Source of the DNA: Antitrichia curtipendula
Taxonomy: Eukaryota; Streptophyta; Bryopsida; Hypnales; Leucodontaceae
DNA length: 64,000 nt
Reading direction: 5' to 3'
NCBI GenBank assembly: GCA_951230915.1
Contig: OX579635.1
Span: forward strand, 6,758,001 to 6,822,000
The position numbers were made by a program, and so were the translations under genes. Shown one piece after another: positions 60,352 to 64,000 of the stretch (the stretch's first letter is position 1; every line of letters begins with the position of its first letter). Below the pieces are notes generated by a model. It saw nothing but the letters and a program-made list of their open reading frames with translations. It was not told the DNA's origin and did no database searches.

Positions 60352-60692
60352 CACTAAAAACTATATTTAGTGTTAGCAATACTATTTACAAACCATGACA
60401 CTAAATATTATTAAGCCTACTAAAATAAGTAACATTAAATGTAATTTCTAACACTAAATATACTCTATGGTAAATCTGAAATCTGAAATCTGAAATCTGA
60501 AATCTGAGTTCTGAAATCTGAAATTTGAGATCTGAAATCTGAAATCTGAGAAGGCAAAGGCGGCTCATTCAAGTCTAACACTACACTAATTACTCCAAAG
60601 TTCAGATTTAGTGTTCGGTGGGGTAGGTTGGTAATTACACTAAATGCAATCCCACACTAAATGCAATCCCACACTAAATATATTTTTTAGTG
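60352..60692. mobile_element. CACTA-like non-autonomous element (~340 bp) with subterminal repeats
   Basis: Termini CACTAAAAACTATATTTAG and its inverted counterpart ending TTTTTTAGTG form an inverted repeat of about 21 bp with one mismatch. The word (a)cactaaat recurs many times just inside both ends, the subterminal-repeat pattern of CACTA elements. The flanking DNA is homologous to 10920-11160, which lacks it, so it inserted into an older repeat. A target duplication is not clear. Confidence 0.6.
60471..60551. repeat. AAATCTG minisatellite
   Basis: About eleven 7-bp units of aaatctg with a few variants (agttctg, aatttg, agatctg), inside the CACTA-like element. Confidence 0.85.
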
Positions 60693-61441
60693 TAGTGTAT
60701 TTTGACATCTTTTAGATCCTTTTTCTTGATGTGAATATGAATCATGAAAATTATCTTTTTTGAATTTAAGACCAACTAGTTAAATATAGTTTATAAAATC
60801 TAGTTTCTACTCCAAGTTGAAAATTTGAAAAACTCATAAAATTCAATATTTTATTATAATTTGAACTTTTGGCCTATTACCATCGAATGTTGATTTTTTA
60901 ATTTTAGAATGACACAATAAATATTTTTCAACCTTGATGTTCTAAACAATCACATACACCTATGGAGAAAAGATTTTTTTGCACCTATGGAAGACAATTA
61001 TTTATTTATTTATAGAATTATTTTTGAAAATTCTTACAACCATAGTAGTAGAATATGTTGACTATCTAAATTTGAAGTGAAAATCATCATTTTAGACTCA
61101 TTACAATACTAAATATCTCCAAAATTTCAAATGTGATAAATTAGCTAGAGAAATTGAGTAATAAATAGTAAGGGCGTTTAATATGTGTCACAAAATAATT
61201 CAAGTATTGCATGTTTTTATCCATTTTGTATTTGGTTAGATTTTTCTCATTTTTTATTCAAAAATTTATAGAAATTTTTCTAAAAGATTTGAAATTTTTA
61301 GAATATATAGGAGATATATAATTCGATTTTAGAAAAATAAAAACAATATTTTTTTATCATTTGTAGTTGCAAAATGGGAGCATATAGTGAGACACCTTTG
61401 AAGTATGGACAACTGGTCATAGGTTTGTCCTTTAAGGGTTA
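60693..61441. mobile_element. Right part of an interspersed TTAA-family repeat (relative of 10920-11678)
   Basis: tagtgtattttgac, atgtgaat, tttttgaattt and aaaaactcataaaattcaatatt match 11140-11310 in order. The right end reads GTCCTTTAAGGG followed by TTAA at about 61438. The left end was not identified. Confidence 0.5.
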
Positions 61442-61853
61442 ATAAGCAATGAAAGTACTAGATCACAACCTGAGAAGAAGCTAAGAAACAAAACTTCCAT
61501 TAATCATTAAAAAATGAAGAGTGTAAAGAGAGGATTTCTTTAATACAATTCATCATAACGTTGTTTACCAATACCTTTTGCTCCTTTTTACTTGTAAAGA
61601 AGAGCCATCTACCCAAGAAAAAAAAGTCATGAGGTGACCAACCCTCTATGACTGAAACTAAGGATAATTCCTTTGCTTTGAGTCCATCTCCTTTAGTTGG
61701 GCCTTCTACAGTGTTTCAAAGATCACGTAAATTGTTTTACAATGTTATGATCCTAGGTGAGAGTGTTCATTGTCACCTTATGTTGTGGAAAATCACATAA
61801 CCATCATTGTTTACTAATGAGGCAAAGGTCCATTTTGCATCCTTGAAAGGCTT
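61442..61853. other. Intergenic DNA, no gene
   Basis: AT-rich spacer; nothing recognised. Confidence 0.5.
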
Positions 61854-62089
61854 GGGGTGCACTATCCCCCTTGCTTGTCCCCCCAAGTCTCAAAGTCATT
61901 CCAAGGTGTAGGTCAAATAAAAGCCCCCCTTATTTTTTGCTTGATAAACTTATCTTGTAGACCTCTCCTAGGTAATTTGGGGCCTCTTATTGCAAATACG
62001 AATTCAAAATTTACAAATTTTATCAAGCGTGGCATATTTAAAAAAATTAGCATTTTCCCACAGGGATGAGCAAGAAGGTTAGTTCACCT
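61854..62089. mobile_element. GGGGTGAAC-type MITE, copy 3
   Basis: The left end GGGGTGCACTATCCCCC is followed by CTTGCTTGTCC, then ccccccttatttttt and ggggcctcttattgcaaat; the right end is TTAGTTCACCTT. Same orientation and layout as 6300-6522 and 18413-18615. Confidence 0.65.
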
Positions 62090-62779
62090 TGGCCATTGAA
62101 AGAGGGACCCCCAGAATGAACAAAACTGTCTTCTATGACTTCTCAACCAACCCCAATGGCCCAATCTTTAAAATCTTGAATAACTCATAACTCCCTCCCA
62201 AGTATCTAGCAAAACATAATACCTTCGTAGCATGGGGGATGACCATTGTGAGGTCATTTAATGTTAATATGTACAATTCTGGACGGAGCAAGTTGATCGG
62301 TTTGAAAATTTACATTATTGATATTACTGGTCAGTCTCAGCTACAGAACTCATGCCTTACAATGATTTTCCGTCTGAAAATCATCATCAAGGTCTACACT
62401 ATTTGTAACAATTAAATGAGTACCTCACTTCACATGCACCGAAATTTATTATCTACCACTAATGCATGCTCCTAGCATAGACATCTACGTGTCACCAACA
62501 TACATGCATACTGATCCCTGCCAATATTGAGTCACACAAAGTTACAATCACTTCACACTGAGTGAATATTTGTGATCTATTCACTGGCACAGCACCCATG
62601 ATTGTCATGTTTTTTATTTTTTCCAAACCATCACGTAACATGACTCTTCTAATTTTGTTTTCCTGCATCATTCAGTGATTGTCACTCACATCGGATTAAG
62701 TTGCAGCCACAAGTAGGCGGATCGATCAAGACTTGAGTTATATATATAGTTTCAAGTCGGATTGGAAGCTTATTATCGA
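62090..62779. other. 3' flank of the germin-like gene
   Basis: No gene seen; probably includes the 3' UTR on the minus strand just below 62780. Confidence 0.45.
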
Positions 62780-63976
62780 TCATCCCCAGTACCGAGGGAG
62801 CGCCGCCGTGAGGGCATTCACGGCCGCGTCGCTGACTCCCATGGACTTGGTGAGGACGGTGGTGCTGATGTTGGTGGCCAGCAGCTGGTTGGCGGTCATG
62901 AGCAGGGCGGGCATCTGACCATTGAAGGAGTTGAAGGCCACGGCGGGTCCATTTCCCACGTTGACCTGGAAGTGCAGCAGGCCGCGCGGGAAGAGGAACA
63001 CATGGCCTTTCTGCAACGTTTGGCTGTAGAGCACGTTGTCGTGGCTGACGAAGCCCGTGAATATGGAGCCCTCCACCACAAAGATCGTCTCGGTCGCCAG
63101 AGGGTGAGTGTGGGGCGGAATCACGCCTCCCACTTCAAAGTCCAGGCGCACGTGGGAGATGCCCTGGGTATTGAGAGCCGGGTAGTCCGTCACCAGACCA
63201 AAGGTGATTACTGCACCTGTGCCTGAAGCTGTTGTGTTCCCTGACACGTAAATCACAGCAAGTAGCTTCGTCAATTAATTCATGTGAGGCATCATGGCAT
63301 TTGTGCGAGAATCACGACCCTTCTTGATTCTTAAAGAAGGGCCGTAATATCTATAATCGTCGTTGCATCTCATTTCTATACTTGACATGACCAAGATTTC
63401 TGGACTGACATGTTCCACTTCTGAAGATTGGGTACACAATTGGGAAAGGGACTATATAATGGGAATTTGTACTTCAAACGAGAAGAACGAAAAAAAAGTC
63501 TGACATTCATTAGAAGCGTACATAATCCTCGGTGAGTACCTCCTACACAAGATCAGCTCAACAGACTAAAACCATTTCCAAACGGTTATTGTGAGATATG
63601 CTCCAGAATCATGCCGTGGTACTAGTCGTGTTGCTTCTTTCACCAAAAACTCTCTGAAGTTGCGGATGTGGCACACGACTTTAATCAAGCAACATGATGG
63701 TACGTTTCATCAAATTCTATGTCAGTACTAACCTGGTTTGCTGAAGCCGGTGAAGGTGAAGTCATCGGAGGTGACCAGATGACGTTCTTTGCACGTGTAT
63801 CCGTTGACACTCGTCCCGTCTTTCGCTGCATCCAGGTTCGCAACGCAGAAATCCTGCAATGGATCTGGATCCGCTGCATGAGCTCCAAGCTGGGCTATGC
63901 TGAGCACAAAGATCACGACTCCCCATTGCATCATTCCAAGTCCACCGCTGTTGCCTGCTCGAGCCACCACCACCAT
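62780..63976 (-). CDS. Germin-like protein (secreted cupin), two exons
   Basis: Exon 1 is 63976-63733 and exon 2 is 63240-62780, joined by a GT-AG intron (63732-63241) that splits a Gly codon. The product is 234 aa from the ATG at 63976, or 220 aa from the MMQWG start at 63934. The second gives a typical signal peptide (MMQWGVVIFVLSIAQLGAHA). After it come DFCVANLD and NGYTCK, the paired N-terminal cysteines. Germin box 1, GGVIPPHTHPLATE, gives metal ligands His, His and Glu; box 2, GHVFLFPRGLLHFQVN, gives the third His. All four Mn-binding residues are present, so a folded, metal-binding apoplastic cupin is expected, possibly with superoxide dismutase or oxalate oxidase activity. Substrate cannot be told from sequence. 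The promoter is cut off by the window end. Confidence 0.92.
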
Positions 63977-64000
63977 CCCCAGCCTCCAAACTGTCTAGAC

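Noticed and set aside
60471..60551. Regular short repeats considered as a CRISPR-like array
   Set aside because: Units are 7 bp, contiguous and without spacers, in a eukaryotic setting; it is a minisatellite.
62762..63226. 154-aa plus-strand frame over the germin-like exon
   Set aside because: His/Gly/Val-rich antisense of the two germin boxes; the minus strand has the real cupin motifs.

Overview
This looks like a nuclear segment of a land plant. The genes have GT-AG introns, plant-type transit and signal peptides, telo-box promoter motifs, a germin-like protein and a plant-type DEAD-box helicase. The very AT-rich intergenic DNA, the TKL-like kinases with an odd activation segment and the general gene style make me think of a moss or other bryophyte. 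That is an inference; nothing in the window fixes the species.

Layout: 1-12150 is AT-rich and repeat-filled, with no convincing gene. At 12150-14700 lies an intronless minus-strand gene for a 249-aa protein with an APYNT..YLM motif, a basic patch before it and a C-terminal coiled coil. This is the domain signature of HEXIM, the P-TEFb inhibitor best known from animals, and it is the most interesting gene here. A ~3.6 kb segmental duplication follows (15655-19215 and 27583-31285). A decayed kinase array is interleaved with it (24215-25842, 32295-33755, 39000-40470, all minus), together with a broken ISE2-like DExH helicase fragment (26743-27480). A hAT-type transposase gene is at 43235-46309 (plus). 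The right-hand end holds two intact genes: an 11-exon DEAD-box RNA helicase of the plant RH25/26/31 type (54111-58882, plus) and a two-exon germin-like protein (62780-63976, minus).

Between the genes, several families of short inverted-repeat elements can be delimited by eye. (1) A TTAA-flanked family with termini CCCCTAAAGG...CCTTTAGGGG, in long (~0.75-0.95 kb) and short (~0.2 kb) forms. The TTAA target and CCC-type ends are those of piggyBac transposons. (2) A TA-flanked family with 24-bp ends beginning AGGTAAACCTGCC. One copy has a matching empty site in the segmental duplicate. (3) A ~0.2 kb family with ends GGGGTGAAC. (4) A CACTA-like element with subterminal repeats. (5) Two near-perfect fold-back hairpins.

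The genes do not form a pathway. The window is a few isolated housekeeping or regulatory genes in a transposon-rich background, where kinase and helicase copies have been duplicated and broken. Coordinates of exons and element ends were read by eye and may be off by a base or two.
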